Part shown: in pieces, positions 27,706 through 36,985 of the stretch | Numbering within the stretch: position 1 is the stretch's first letter | Layout of the letters: every line of letters begins with the position of its first letter | DNA from: Brevundimonas vesicularis NBRC 12165 | Lineage (GTDB): Bacteria; Pseudomonadota; Alphaproteobacteria; Caulobacterales; Caulobacteraceae | Assembly (NCBI RefSeq): GCF_001592205.1 | Contig: NZ_BCWM01000005.1 | Location: 62,001 to 126,000 of the forward strand | Direction: 5' to 3' | Length of the DNA: 64,000 nt | Program-made: the position numbers and the translations under genes | Notes under the pieces: generated by a model | What the model was told of the DNA's origin: nothing | The model's database searches: none | Seen by the model: only the letters and a program-made list of their open reading frames with translations

Positions 27706-28608
27706 ATGTCCATTCTCGTCGACAAGAACACCAAGATCATCGTCCAGGGCCTGACCGGCAAGACCGGCGGCTTCCACACCGAACAGGCCCTGGCCTATCA
27801 CGGCACCCAGATGGTCGCCGGCGTGCATCCCTCCAAGGGCGGCACGAACTGGACCGGATCGCACGGTGAGAGCCTGCCGATCTACGCCTCGGTCGCCGAA
27901 GCCCGTGACGCCACGGGCGCCGACGCCTCGGTGATCTACGTCCCGCCGTCGGGCGCGGCCGCCGCGATCATCGAAGCCATCGACGCCGAAATCCCCTTCA
28001 TCACCTGCATCACCGAGGGCATCCCGGTGATGGACATGGTCAAGGTCAAGCGTCGTCTGGAAGGCTCCAAGTCGCGCCTGCTGGGCCCGAACTGCCCCGG
28101 CATCCTGACGCCGGACGAGTGCAAGATCGGCATCATGCCGGGCAACATCTTCAAGAAGGGCTCGGTCGGCATCGTGTCGCGTTCGGGCACCCTGACCTAT
28201 GAAGCCGTGTTCCAGACCACCAACGAAGGCCTGGGCCAGACCACGGCCGTCGGCATCGGCGGCGACCCGGTCAAGGGCACCGAGTTCATCGACGTGCTCG
28301 AGCTGTTCCTGGCCGACGAGGAAACGACCTCGATCATCATGATCGGCGAAATCGGCGGCGGCGCGGAAGAAGACGCCGCCCAGTTCCTGATCGACGAAGC
28401 CAAGAAGGGCCGCAAGAAGCCGATGGCCGGCTTCATCGCGGGCCGTACCGCTCCGAAGGGCCGCACCATGGGCCACGCCGGCGCGGTCGTCTCGGGCGGC
28501 AAGGGCGATGCGGAATCCAAGATCGCGGCGATGGAAGCCGCCGGCATCCGCATGTCGGAATCGCCCGCGCGCCTCGGCAAGACCCTGGTCGAAGTGCTGA
28601 AGGGCTGA
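27706..28608 (+). CDS. sucD: Succinyl-CoA synthetase alpha subunit
   Basis: A 300-residue partner of SucC. The N-terminal CoA-binding Rossmann domain shows [20 protein letters not shown] and GVHPSKGG; the catalytic part shows [14 protein letters not shown] and [18 protein letters not shown], where the His is the residue phosphorylated during catalysis. Length and start are standard. It closes the sucCD unit and is followed by tandem hairpins ending in a T run. Confidence 0.98.
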   Translation: MSILVDKNTKIIVQGLTGKTGGFHTEQALAYHGTQMVAGVHPSKGGTNWTGSHGESLPIYASVAEARDATGADASVIYVPPSGAAAAIIEAIDAEIPFITCITEGIPVMDMVKVKRRLEGSKSRLLGPNCPGILTPDECKIGIMPGNIFKKGSVGIVSRSGTLTYEAVFQTTNEGLGQTTAVGIGGDPVKGTEFIDVLELFLADEETTSIIMIGEIGGGAEEDAAQFLIDEAKKGRKKPMAGFIAGRTAPKGRTMGHAGAVVSGGKGDAESKIAAMEAAGIRMSESPARLGKTLVEVLKG

Positions 28609-28662
28609 TGCTCTCCGCCTGATCGCTTTCGGCATCAAAAATGCCGTGTGACGCATCGATGG

Positions 28663-28694
28663 ACGCCCTCGGCTCAGGCCGGGGGCGTTTTTTC
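28663..28694 (+). terminator. Terminator after sucD
   Basis: An 11-bp stem (28663-28673 with 28678-28688, one G-T pair) with TCAG loop, followed by a run of T. A smaller hairpin CGGCAT/ATGCCG lies just upstream (28630-28646). It separates sucCD from sucAB. Confidence 0.85.
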
Positions 28695-28821
28695 TTGGGC
28701 CTGCGACCAATTTCCTACCAAATTGCCCCGTTTCGGTCATGACCCGTCAGGAAACGACGCCTATATGACGGGCGCGCCCCTCACGGAGATGTGTCCGTCG
28801 GGGCCCAGGGATTGCGAAACG

Positions 28822-31800
28822 ATGGCGGACGATGCCGGTCGGCTGAACCAGGTCTTTGCCGAGACCTCATTCCTCTACGGGTCGAATGCGGCCTACGTCG
28901 AGGAGCTTCAGGAGAAGTGGGCGAAAGACCCCGGCTCCGTTTCCGCCGAATGGAAAGCCTTCTTCGACCAGCTGCGCGACAACGCCGCGCTGGTGACCGC
29001 CTCGGCCGGCGCCGGCAGCTGGGGCCGTGGCGTCGCGACCGAACCGACCGAGGAGACCGGCGTCTTCGACGGCCGTTGGCCGGCCCCGAAGCCTGATCCC
29101 AAAAAGCCCGGCGCTGCGCCGGCTGCTGCGCCCACGGCCGCGTCCGCCGACGTCTCGGCCGATGCGATCCGGGCCGCCGCCCACGATTCCATCCGCGCCC
29201 TGATGCTGATCCGCAGCTATCGCGTGCGCGGTCACCTGCAGGCCAAGCTGGACCCGCTGGGCATCGAACAGCCGGTCGAGAACCCTGAGCTGACGCCCGA
29301 ATTCTACGGCTTCACCGGCGCCGATCTGGACCGCCCGATCTTCCTGGACGGCGTGCTGGGTCTTCAGACCGGCACAATCCGCGAAGTGCTGGAGATCCTG
29401 AAGCGGACCTACTGCGGCACGGTCGGCATCCAGTTCATGCACATCGCAGAGCCGGAAGAGAAATCCTGGCTCCAGCAGCGGTTCGAGGGCGCCGACAAGT
29501 TCGAGCAGAACGCCTTCTCCAAAGAAGGCAAGCTGGCCATCCTGTCCAAGCTGGTCGAGGCCGAAGGCTTCGAACGCTTCCTGCACAAGCGCTTCCCCGG
29601 CACCAAACGGTTCGGTCTGGACGGCGGCGAGGCCATGGTCCCGGCGCTGGAGCAGGTCATCAAGCGCGGCGGTTCGCTGGGCGTCGACGAGGTCGTGCTG
29701 GGCATGGCCCACCGCGGGCGCCTGAACGTGCTCGCCGCCGTGATGGGCAAGCCCTACAAGGTCATCTTCCACGAGTTCCAGGGCGGCTCGGCCGTGCCGA
29801 GCGACATCGAGGGCTCGGGCGACGTCAAATACCACATGGGCGCCTCGTCGAACCGCGAATTCGACGGCAACCACGTCCACCTGTCGCTGACCGCCAACCC
29901 GTCTCACCTCGAGATCGTCAACCCGGTCGTGCTGGGCAAGGCGCGCGCCAAACAGGCGTTCGATATTCGCGAGGCCAACGAGGGCGTGCCCGAGGGGCAG
30001 TGGGCGCTGGACCGCTCCAAGGTCGTGCCGCTGCTGATTCACGGCGACGCCGCCTTCGCCGGCCAGGGCGTGGTCGCGGAGTGTTTCGCTCTGATGGGAC
30101 TGAAGGGCTACCGCACCGGAGGCACGCTGCACTTCGTCATCAACAACCAGATCGGCTTCACCACCAGCCCGCGGAACTCGCGCTCGTCGCCGTATCCGTC
30201 GGATGTGGCCCTGATGGTCCAGGCGCCGATCTTCCACGTCAACGGCGACGACCCCGAGGCGGTCGTCTTCGCGTCCAAGGTGGCCACCGAATACCGCCAG
30301 AAGTTCCACAAGGACGTGGTGGTGGACATGTTCTGCTACCGCCGGTTCGGCCACAACGAAGGCGACGACCCCACCTTCACCCAGCCGCTGATGTATTCGA
30401 AGATCCGCGCCCAGCCCTCGACCCGCGAACTGTATTCGCAGCGTCTGGTAGCCGAAGGCGTGATCAGCCAGGCCGAGGTGGACGCCGAAGTCGAGCGGTT
30501 CGAGAAATTCCTCGACGAGCAGTTCGAGGCCGGCAAGACCTGGTCCGCCGAAAAGGCCGACTGGCTGGACGGCCAGTGGCAGGGCTTCCAGTCGCCCAAG
30601 GACGAGCTGCGCGGCGACACCGCCGTGCCGCTGGCCAAGCTGACCGACCTGGGCCACCGCCTGACCACGATCCCCAACAGCGTCGACATGCACAAGACGC
30701 TGAAGCGCGTCATCGACGGTCGCCGCGAAGCCATCACCTCGGGCCAGGGCCTGGACTGGGCCACGGCCGAAAGCCTGGCCTTCGCCAGCCTGGTCGATGA
30801 AGGTTTCCCGATCCGTCTGTCGGGTCAGGATTCGGTGCGCGGCACCTTCTCGCAGCGTCACTCGGGCATCATCGATCAGACGACCGAAGAGCGCTACATC
30901 CCGCTGAACAACCTGCGCGAAGGCCAGGCCAATTTCGAAGTCATCGATTCGGCCCTGTCCGAAGAGGCGGTGCTGGGCTTCGAGTACGGCTACTCGCTGG
31001 CCGACCCCAATACGCTGGTCATGTGGGAAGCCCAGTTCGGCGACTTCGTGAACGGCGCCCAGGTGGTGATCGACCAGTTCATCTCTTCGGGCGAACGCAA
31101 GTGGCTGCGCATGAGCGGCCTGACCATGCTGCTGCCGCACGGCTATGAAGGCCAGGGACCGGAACACTCCTCGGCCCGTCTTGAGCGCTTCCTGCAACAG
31201 TGCGCCGAAGACAATATGCAGGTCGCCAACTGCACCACCCCGGCCAACTACTTCCACATCCTGCGTCGCCAGATGCACCGGCCGTTCCGCAAGCCGCTGA
31301 TCCTGATGACGCCCAAGTCGCTGCTGCGTCACAAGAAGGCGGTCTCGTCCATGGCGGACCTGGCGGAGGGTTCGGCCTTCCACCGCGTCCTGCACGACGA
31401 CGCCCAGACGCGGCCCGAGATCGCCGGCATCACGATCAAGGCGGACAAGGACATCCGCCGCGTCATCCTGTGCTCGGGCAAGGTCTATTACGACCTGCTG
31501 GACGCGCGCGAGAAGAAGGCCAAGGACGGCCAGGCCGTGGACGACGTCTACATCCTGCGTCTGGAGCAGTTCTATCCGTGGCCGATCCAGTCGCTGCGCA
31601 AGGAACTGGCCCGCTTCCCCAACGCCGAACTGGTCTGGTGCCAGGAAGAGCCGAAGAACATGGGCGGCTGGACCTTCGTGGATCCGTGGCTGGAGCTGAC
31701 GCTGGACAAGCTGGACGTGAAGGCCAAGCGCGCCCGCTACGTCGGCCGTCCCGGCTCGGCCTCGACCGCCGCCGGTCTGATGAGCCGGCACCTGAAGGAA

Positions 31801-31833
31801 CTCGAAGCCTTCACGACCGAAGCCTTCGCCTGA
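28822..31833 (+). CDS. sucA: 2-oxoglutarate dehydrogenase E1 component
   Basis: A 1003-residue thiamine-diphosphate enzyme that decarboxylates 2-oxoglutarate and passes the succinyl group to SucB. ATG 28822 gives the usual start (MADDAGRLNQVFAETSFLYG); in-frame codons further upstream are unlikely. The N-terminal E2-binding region is followed by a Pro/Ala-rich linker, then the catalytic domain with EVVLGMAHRGRLNVL, the ThDP/Mg region GDAAFAGQGVVAE and VINNQIGFTTSP, and the C-terminal transketolase-like half with MLLPHGYEGQGPEHSS. A GGTCATGACC palindrome lies at 28735-28744 in the leader. sucB follows 41 bases downstream. Confidence 0.97.
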   Translation: MADDAGRLNQVFAETSFLYGSNAAYVEELQEKWAKDPGSVSAEWKAFFDQLRDNAALVTASAGAGSWGRGVATEPTEETGVFDGRWPAPKPDPKKPGAAPAAAPTAASADVSADAIRAAAHDSIRALMLIRSYRVRGHLQAKLDPLGIEQPVENPELTPEFYGFTGADLDRPIFLDGVLGLQTGTIREVLEILKRTYCGTVGIQFMHIAEPEEKSWLQQRFEGADKFEQNAFSKEGKLAILSKLVEAEGFERFLHKRFPGTKRFGLDGGEAMVPALEQVIKRGGSLGVDEVVLGMAHRGRLNVLAAVMGKPYKVIFHEFQGGSAVPSDIEGSGDVKYHMGASSNREFDGNHVHLSLTANPSHLEIVNPVVLGKARAKQAFDIREANEGVPEGQWALDRSKVVPLLIHGDAAFAGQGVVAECFALMGLKGYRTGGTLHFVINNQIGFTTSPRNSRSSPYPSDVALMVQAPIFHVNGDDPEAVVFASKVATEYRQKFHKDVVVDMFCYRRFGHNEGDDPTFTQPLMYSKIRAQPSTRELYSQRLVAEGVISQAEVDAEVERFEKFLDEQFEAGKTWSAEKADWLDGQWQGFQSPKDELRGDTAVPLAKLTDLGHRLTTIPNSVDMHKTLKRVIDGRREAITSGQGLDWATAESLAFASLVDEGFPIRLSGQDSVRGTFSQRHSGIIDQTTEERYIPLNNLREGQANFEVIDSALSEEAVLGFEYGYSLADPNTLVMWEAQFGDFVNGAQVVIDQFISSGERKWLRMSGLTMLLPHGYEGQGPEHSSARLERFLQQCAEDNMQVANCTTPANYFHILRRQMHRPFRKPLILMTPKSLLRHKKAVSSMADLAEGSAFHRVLHDDAQTRPEIAGITIKADKDIRRVILCSGKVYYDLLDAREKKAKDGQAVDDVYILRLEQFYPWPIQSLRKELARFPNAELVWCQEEPKNMGGWTFVDPWLELTLDKLDVKAKRARYVGRPGSASTAAGLMSRHLKELEAFTTEAFA

Positions 31834-31874
31834 TACACGTATAAAAGACCGACTAGAGACGAGCTGGACCTGAC

Positions 31875-33404
31875 ATGGCCGACATCCTGACCCCCGCCCT
31901 CGGTGAATCCGTCACCGAAGCCACCATCGCAAAGTGGACCAAGAAGGTCGGTGATCCGGTCAAGAAGGACGAACTGCTGGTCGAGCTGGAGACCGACAAG
32001 GTCTCGCTGGAGGTCGTCTCGCCCGCCGACGGCGTGCTGGGCGACATCAAGGCGGCCGAGGGCGACAACGTCGTTCCCGGCACGGTGCTGGGTTCGGTGA
32101 CGGATGGCGCGTCCGCCGCCGCCGCTCCGGCCGCTGCGCCGGCAAAAGCCGCAAAGGCTGATGCCAAGGCCGCGCCGGCCGCCGCTGCTCCGGCCGCCGC
32201 CGCTGCGATCGACATCACCGTGCCGGTCATGGGCGAGAGCGTCGCCGAGGGCTCGATGGGCAAGTGGGTCAAGAAGAACGGCGACACGGTCAAGAAGGAC
32301 GAACTGCTGGTCGAGATCGAGACCGACAAGGTCGCGGTCGAAGTCTCCGCCCCGGCCGACGGCGTTCTGACCATCGCCGCTGACGAAGGCGCGACCGTGA
32401 CGCCGGGCCAGAAGATCGGCTCCATCTCGGGTTCGGGCGCTGCCAGCGCGCCGGCCGCCGCCGCACCGGCGCCCGCCGCCGCCCCGGCCAACACCGGCTC
32501 GGCCCAGGTCTCGGCCGCCAAGAACGAAACCCTGTCGCCCGCCGTCCAGCGCGTGGTCGGCGAGAACAATCTGGATCCCAAGGCCATCAACGCCACGGGA
32601 CCGAAGGGCAACATCACCAAGGCCGACGCCATCGCCGCCATCGGCCAGGCCTCGGCTCCGGCCCCTGCCACCGCCGCAGCGCCCGCCGCCCCGCGTGCCG
32701 ACCAGCCGCGCGAAGAGCGGGTGAAGATGACGCGCCTGCGTCAGACCATCGCCCGTCGCCTGAAGGAATCGCAGAACACGGCCGCTCAGCTGACCACCTT
32801 CAACGAGGTGGACATGACCAACGTCATGGCCCTGCGCGCCCAGTACAAGGACGTGTTCGAAAAGCGCCACGGCGTGAAGCTGGGCTTCATGTCCTTCTTC
32901 ACCAAGGCTGTCGTCGCGGCCCTGCATGAGATCCCGGCCGTCAACGCCGAGATCGACGGCACCGACATCATCTACAAGAACCACTACGACATCGGCGTCG
33001 CCGTCGGCACCGACAAGGGTCTGGTGGTGCCTGTGCTCCGCGATGCCGACACCCTGTCGCTCGCCGGCATCGAAAAGGGCATCGGCGCCCTGGGCAAGGC
33101 CGCACGTGACGGCTCGCTGACCATGGATCAGATGCAGGGCGGCACCTTCACGATCACCAACGGCGGCACCTATGGCTCGCTGATGTCGACGCCGATCCTG
33201 AACGCGCCGCAGTCGGGCATCCTGGGCATGCACAATATCGTCCAGCGCCCGATGGCCATCAACGGCGAGGTCAAGATCCGCCCGATGATGTATCTGGCCC
33301 TCAGCTACGATCACCGCATCGTGGACGGCAAAGAAGCCGTGACCTTCCTGGTCCGGGTCAAGGAACTGCTGGAAGATCCGGCGCGGGCCCTGCTGGACCT
33401 CTGA
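31875..33404 (+). CDS. sucB: 2-oxoglutarate dehydrogenase E2 (dihydrolipoyl succinyltransferase) with two lipoyl domains
   Basis: A 509-residue E2 core enzyme. It has two lipoyl domains: residues about 2-77, with lipoyl Lys42 in ETDKVSLE, and about 112-187, with Lys152 in ETDKVAVE. They are exactly 110 residues apart and joined by an Ala/Pro/Lys linker. Next come a peripheral-subunit binding domain (about 216-255, [16 protein letters not shown]) and the catalytic domain ending with [12 protein letters not shown] (His480, Asp484). Most proteobacterial SucB proteins are about 400 residues with one lipoyl domain, so this is larger by one duplicated domain. A terminator follows at once; the E3 gene (lpd) is not in the window. 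Confidence 0.96.
   Translation: MADILTPALGESVTEATIAKWTKKVGDPVKKDELLVELETDKVSLEVVSPADGVLGDIKAAEGDNVVPGTVLGSVTDGASAAAAPAAAPAKAAKADAKAAPAAAAPAAAAAIDITVPVMGESVAEGSMGKWVKKNGDTVKKDELLVEIETDKVAVEVSAPADGVLTIAADEGATVTPGQKIGSISGSGAASAPAAAAPAPAAAPANTGSAQVSAAKNETLSPAVQRVVGENNLDPKAINATGPKGNITKADAIAAIGQASAPAPATAAAPAAPRADQPREERVKMTRLRQTIARRLKESQNTAAQLTTFNEVDMTNVMALRAQYKDVFEKRHGVKLGFMSFFTKAVVAALHEIPAVNAEIDGTDIIYKNHYDIGVAVGTDKGLVVPVLRDADTLSLAGIEKGIGALGKAARDGSLTMDQMQGGTFTITNGGTYGSLMSTPILNAPQSGILGMHNIVQRPMAINGEVKIRPMMYLALSYDHRIVDGKEAVTFLVRVKELLEDPARALLDL
31959..32315 (+). repeat. Internal duplication of the lipoyl-domain coding segment in sucB
   Basis: Bases 31959-31985 and 32289-32315 are identical over 27 positions, 330 bases apart, and homology continues through the lipoyl-Lys codons on both sides. 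This indicates duplication or gene conversion within the gene. Confidence 0.85.
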
Positions 33405-33411
33405 TTTCCTG

Positions 33412-33440
33412 AAAGGCGGCGATGATCTCGCCGCCTTTTT
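33412..33440 (+). terminator. Terminator after sucB
   Basis: An 11-bp stem AAAGGCGGCGA/TCGCCGCCTTT with a 5-base loop, continuing into a T run. Confidence 0.9.
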
Positions 33441-33460
33441 CTTTGCTGCGAGGCGCGACC

Positions 33461-34072
33461 ATGCTGACCCTCTACGCCGCGACCGGATCCTGCAGCCGGG
33501 CCAGCCATATCGCGCTGGAAGAGTCGGGGCTGCCCTATGAGGTTCGTCTGGTCGACTTCGCCAGGGCCGAGCAACGCGAGCCGGCTTATCTGGCGATCAA
33601 TCCCAAGGGCCGCGTTCCTGCGCTCGCGACCGATCAGGGCGTCCTGACCGAGAGCCCGTCCATTCTGGCGCACATCGCCGCCCTGTCGCCGCCCGGCCTG
33701 TTGGCGCCGACCGATCCCTTCGCCTTTGCGCGGATGCAGTCTTTCAACCTCTATCTGGCCACCACCGTCCACGTCGCCCACGCCCACGGTCGCCGCGCCG
33801 CGCGCTGGAGCGACGATGCCGCCGCTCAGGCGTCGATGGCGGCCAAGGTCACGCAGAACATGCGGGACGGCTTCGCCCTGATCGAGGCGGACCTGACAGG
33901 CGAATGGGCGATGGGCGACGCCTATACGGTCGCGGACCCCTATCTGTTCACCTTCGCCGGCTGGCTGGAAAGCGATGGCGTGGACATCGCCGCATTCCCG
34001 CGCGTCCAGGCGCATTTCGAGCGCATGAAGGCGCGTCCGGCGGTCCAGCGCGCGCTGGCCGCCAAAGCTTAG
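33461..34072 (+). CDS. Glutathione S-transferase family protein
   Basis: A 203-residue cytosolic protein from ATG 33461, with GAGG before it; an in-frame ATG at 33422 lies in the sucB terminator. The thioredoxin-like N-domain contains YAATGSCSRASHIALEESGL, where Ser/Cys residues near the start are the usual activating position, and the glutathione-site motif LTESPSILAHIA. The helical C-domain follows with GDAYTVADPYLF. It resembles the bacterial beta-class enzymes in layout. The substrate is unknown. It stands alone. Confidence 0.9.
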   Translation: MLTLYAATGSCSRASHIALEESGLPYEVRLVDFARAEQREPAYLAINPKGRVPALATDQGVLTESPSILAHIAALSPPGLLAPTDPFAFARMQSFNLYLATTVHVAHAHGRRAARWSDDAAAQASMAAKVTQNMRDGFALIEADLTGEWAMGDAYTVADPYLFTFAGWLESDGVDIAAFPRVQAHFERMKARPAVQRALAAKA

Positions 34073-34186
34073 CGGGCGCGCTCGCAGACCAACGGTTGTG
34101 TCTAATTTGCGCCGGTCGTTAACGATCCAAATCGGCGTCGCATTTTCCCTGATTACAACCGCAGAAAATGGCGCCTTATTTCGGAC

Positions 34187-34576
34187 ATGGAGTGGGCGGC
34201 GCGCGCGATAGGGATGTTTTACGTCTTGGGCGGACTGATGCTTTTGTATCAGGCCTGGCTCAACTGGCGTCTGCAACGGGCCTTGTCCGGCGTCATCGCC
34301 GTTCCCGCAGACGATCAGATCGCAGACGGCGTGATCGCCCTGGGCGGCGTGGTGGTCCTGATGTCGGGCGTCGCGCTGGCGGCGCTCAGCGCCTGGGCCG
34401 TGGTCGCCTTCCTCGCCGGTTGGGCGATCCAGGCCGCCTATCTGCTGTGGGTCAACCGCGCCGATCTCGACAGCCCGCTGGCCAGCGGCCGGTTGAAGTC
34501 GGTGCATGCCTTCGCCGCCTATACCGCCGTCACCGGCGTGGTGCTGTGGCTGCCGCTGACCGGCGTCCTGGGCTGA
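34187..34576 (+). CDS. Small integral membrane protein, unknown function
   Basis: A 129-residue protein with four likely membrane helices (beginning AIGMFYVLGGLMLLYQAWL) and short loops. I do not recognise a family. It ends in TGA at 34574-34576, directly against the TCA (reverse stop) of prfA, so the two convergent genes meet in TGATCA with no spacer. The ribosome site before ATG 34187 is weak. Confidence 0.65.
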   Translation: MEWAARAIGMFYVLGGLMLLYQAWLNWRLQRALSGVIAVPADDQIADGVIALGGVVVLMSGVALAALSAWAVVAFLAGWAIQAAYLLWVNRADLDSPLASGRLKSVHAFAAYTAVTGVVLWLPLTGVLG

Positions 34577-35644
34577 TCAGCCGAACTCGGCTTCCAGGTC
34601 GGCCAGACGCGCCGCCTGGTCCTCGGCGATCAGGGCGTTCAGCAGCGGATCGATGTCGCCTTCCATGATCTGGGGCAGGCTGTGCAGGGTCAGGTTGATG
34701 CGGTGATCGCTGACCCGCCCTTGCGGATAGTTGTAGGTGCGGATCCGTTCCGACCGGTCGCCCGACCCGACCTGGGACTTGCGGCTGTCCGAGCGGGCCA
34801 GGTCCTTCGCCTGGCGCTGCATGTCGTACAGGCGAACGCGCAGGTTCTTCATCGCCTTGTCGCGGTTGACGTGCTGGGACTTCTCCGACGACGTCACCAT
34901 GATGCCTGTGGGCAGGTGGGTGATGCGCACGGCGGAATCGGTCGTATTGACGTGCTGCCCGCCCGAACCCGACGCGCGGAAGGTGTCGATGCGGATGTCC
35001 TTGTCGTGGATTTCGATCTCCACGTCCTCGACCTCGGGTAGGACCGCCACCGTCGCCGCGGAGGTGTGGATGCGCCCCTGGGACTCGGTCGTCGGCACGC
35101 GCTGGACCCGGTGAACGCCGCTCTCGAACTTCAGCCGGCCGAACACGCCCTCGCCCGTCACCGTAGCGATGATTTCCTTATAACCGCCGGCGTCGCCCTC
35201 GGTCGCCGAATCCAGCTCGATCCGCCAGCCGCGCGTGGAGGCGTAGCGCGAATACATGCGGAACAGGTCGCCAGCGAACAGGGCCGCCTCGTCCCCGCCG
35301 GTGCCGGCGCGCACTTCCAGTACGGCCGAGGCGTTCTCGTCGGCGTCGCGTGGGGCCAGCAGCAGGGCTACCTCGCGTTCCATCTCGGGCAGCCTGTCGG
35401 TCAGCGCCCGCAGCTCTTCCTCGGCCATCGCCGCCATTTCCGGATCGGCCGTCATGGCTTCCAGGTCCGCCATTTCGGCGCGCGCGCGCGCCAGGCCCTG
35501 GACCGCATCGACGACGGGCTTCAGCTCGGCGTGCTCCTTGGACAGCCGCACGATCTCGGCGCCGTCGGTCGCCGAACCCATGCGCGCCTCCACCTCATGG
35601 AAACGGTCGAGCACCTGATCGAGACGGGCCTGGGGCAGTCGCAA
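34577..35644 (-). CDS. prfA: Peptide chain release factor 1
   Basis: A 355-residue factor that ends translation at UAA and UAG. The GGQ motif, which triggers peptidyl-tRNA hydrolysis, is in [18 protein letters not shown], and the codon-recognition region is in [19 protein letters not shown]. The start is TTG 35644 ([12 protein letters not shown]), consistent with the family N-terminus; a weak AGGA lies about ten bases upstream. prmC, which methylates the GGQ Gln and often follows prfA, is not adjacent; a convergent gene occupies that place. Confidence 0.97.
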   Translation of the reverse strand: MRLPQARLDQVLDRFHEVEARMGSATDGAEIVRLSKEHAELKPVVDAVQGLARARAEMADLEAMTADPEMAAMAEEELRALTDRLPEMEREVALLLAPRDADENASAVLEVRAGTGGDEAALFAGDLFRMYSRYASTRGWRIELDSATEGDAGGYKEIIATVTGEGVFGRLKFESGVHRVQRVPTTESQGRIHTSAATVAVLPEVEDVEIEIHDKDIRIDTFRASGSGGQHVNTTDSAVRITHLPTGIMVTSSEKSQHVNRDKAMKNLRVRLYDMQRQAKDLARSDSRKSQVGSGDRSERIRTYNYPQGRVSDHRINLTLHSLPQIMEGDIDPLLNALIAEDQAARLADLEAEFG

Positions 35645-35748
35645 GAGGGAAATGTCCTGAGAAAAAGCGGAGCGCCGTCCTTACCCGCCGGGGGGGCTCG
35701 TGTCGATTGCAGGCGTATCGAGGCGTGGACCAGCGCCGGCGCCGCGCT

Positions 35749-35765
35749 TGTGATCGGCGATCACA
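35749..35765. promoter_or_regulatory. Perfect 17-bp palindrome TGTGATCG-G-CGATCACA, CRP/FNR-like site
   Basis: The outer arms TGTGA/TCACA are those of a CRP-family operator, though the spacer is seven bases rather than the usual six. It lies 84 bases before the response-regulator gene start at 35849 and about 105 bases upstream of the prfA start. Confidence 0.5.
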
Positions 35766-35848
35766 GCCGTGTCACGATGGTGTCAGTCGCGGTGACGCAA
35801 TCGGCTCAAAGCCATTAGTTGAGATCGAACAACCGTAAGGAGGACGCC

Positions 35849-36454
35849 ATGTTCGATCGCCCGCCCCCGTCGCAGCCGGACGCCGCCGAGGTCGCCGAAA
35901 GCGTCGATCGCCTGTGCCGCCTGTACGACAGCCGTCTGGCCGAGACCGGCGGCGACCTGTCGCCCGAGGACGCCCGCGAACTGAAGGCCATGGCCGCCAT
36001 CTATGATCTGGACACCGACCGCCCCTCGACCGAGGTCTGGCGCGACCTTCGCGCCGTGGTCACGCGTCAGGCGCCGATTGACGCCACGGCGCCGGCCGAG
36101 ATCAAAGCCTTGACCCTGCTGGTGGTCGAGGACGATCCCGACGCCGCCGCCTCCCTGACCGAACTGCTGACCGAGGCGGGCCACAATGTCGTCGGCCCGT
36201 TCCACAGCGCCGCCGCCGCCGAGGCCGCCGCTGCGCTGCACAGCATTGATGCGGCCTTGCTGGACATCAACCTGTCGGGTGAGATGACCGGCGTGGAACT
36301 GGCCCGCGTCCTGACCGACCGCTGGGGCGTGCGGGTCATCTTCATCTCCGGCGATGTGGCCGCCGCAGCGAAGAATGCGGACATGGCCGAGGCCTTGGTG
36401 CTGCAACCCTATAACGGCGCGCAGATTCTGGAGGCGGTGGCGCGGCTCGCCTGA
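35849..36454 (+). CDS. Response regulator receiver protein with N-terminal helical extension
   Basis: A 201-residue protein from ATG 35849, preceded by AAGGAGG. Residues 1-85 form an Ala/Glu/Asp-rich, probably helical region that I do not recognise. Residues about 88-200 are a receiver domain: acidic pocket Glu94/Asp95/Asp96, phospho-acceptor Asp139 (LLDINLSG), Ser167 (FISGD). The invariant Lys before Pro near the end is Gln186 (VLQPYN). There is no output domain, so if it works it acts by protein contact. The Lys-to-Gln change would weaken ordinary phospho-signalling. It has no adjacent histidine kinase. Confidence 0.85.
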   Translation: MFDRPPPSQPDAAEVAESVDRLCRLYDSRLAETGGDLSPEDARELKAMAAIYDLDTDRPSTEVWRDLRAVVTRQAPIDATAPAEIKALTLLVVEDDPDAAASLTELLTEAGHNVVGPFHSAAAAEAAAALHSIDAALLDINLSGEMTGVELARVLTDRWGVRVIFISGDVAAAAKNADMAEALVLQPYNGAQILEAVARLA

Positions 36455-36511
36455 GGGTCGGATCGAGCTCCCACAGCTTGCGTCTGGGGCTCAGGCGGGC
36501 GATCACGGATC

Positions 36512-36952
36512 ATGCTGTCGAACCGGTCTCGCTACGCCCTGCGCGCCATGGTGCATCTGGCCGGTCTGCCGGACGGCGGCCCCGCGACCATCGCCGAGAT
36601 CGCGGAAGCGGCGGCGGCTCCACGAAAGTTCCTGGAGGCCATCCTGCTGGATCTGCGCCGTCAGGGTTTGCTGGCCTCGAAGCGGGGCAGGGCGGGCGGC
36701 TATGCGCTGGGCGCGCCCGCCGACGCCATCAGCTTCGCCGACGTCATTCGCGCGCTGGAAGGCCCGCTGGCCCTCGCGCCTTGCGCCTCGCGCACCGCCT
36801 ACGGCCCGTGCGAAACCTGCCCGGATGTCGAGACCTGTCCGTTGCAGCCCGTGCTTCAGGACGGGCGTGACGCCATCGCCGCCGTCTTCGAGGCGCGAAC
36901 CCTTCTGCAAGCCGCCGTCACTTCTTCTCCTATTGACCGACTAGGGAAATAG
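36512..36952 (+). CDS. Rrf2-family transcriptional regulator with cysteine cluster
   Basis: A 146-residue regulator with the Rrf2 winged helix (MLSNRSRYALRAMVHLAGLP, then AAPRKFLEAILLDLRRQGLL and SKRGRAGGYAL). It has a C-terminal cluster of four Cys (PCAS, GPCETC, ETCP) like the Fe-S or thiol sensors of IscR/NsrR type, with one more Cys than the usual three. It sits 33 bases upstream of a TauE/SafE exporter gene on the same strand, which suggests it responds to sulfur or redox state and controls that exporter (inference). Confidence 0.88.
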   Translation: MLSNRSRYALRAMVHLAGLPDGGPATIAEIAEAAAAPRKFLEAILLDLRRQGLLASKRGRAGGYALGAPADAISFADVIRALEGPLALAPCASRTAYGPCETCPDVETCPLQPVLQDGRDAIAAVFEARTLLQAAVTSSPIDRLGK

Positions 36953-36985
36953 CCCGCACCGTTCGCCCCTGTTTCAGAGGACGCC

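Noticed and set aside
28867..31791. A 974-codon open frame antisense to sucA
   Set aside because: It mirrors the strongly conserved sucA frame; long antisense frames are expected at this GC content because stops are rare opposite GC-rich codons. The translation is low-complexity His/Val/Gln-rich with no domain.
34118..34126. GTTAAC motif (also near 4386 and 14266) as a CtrA binding site
   Set aside because: None has the second TTAA half at the required seven-base spacing.
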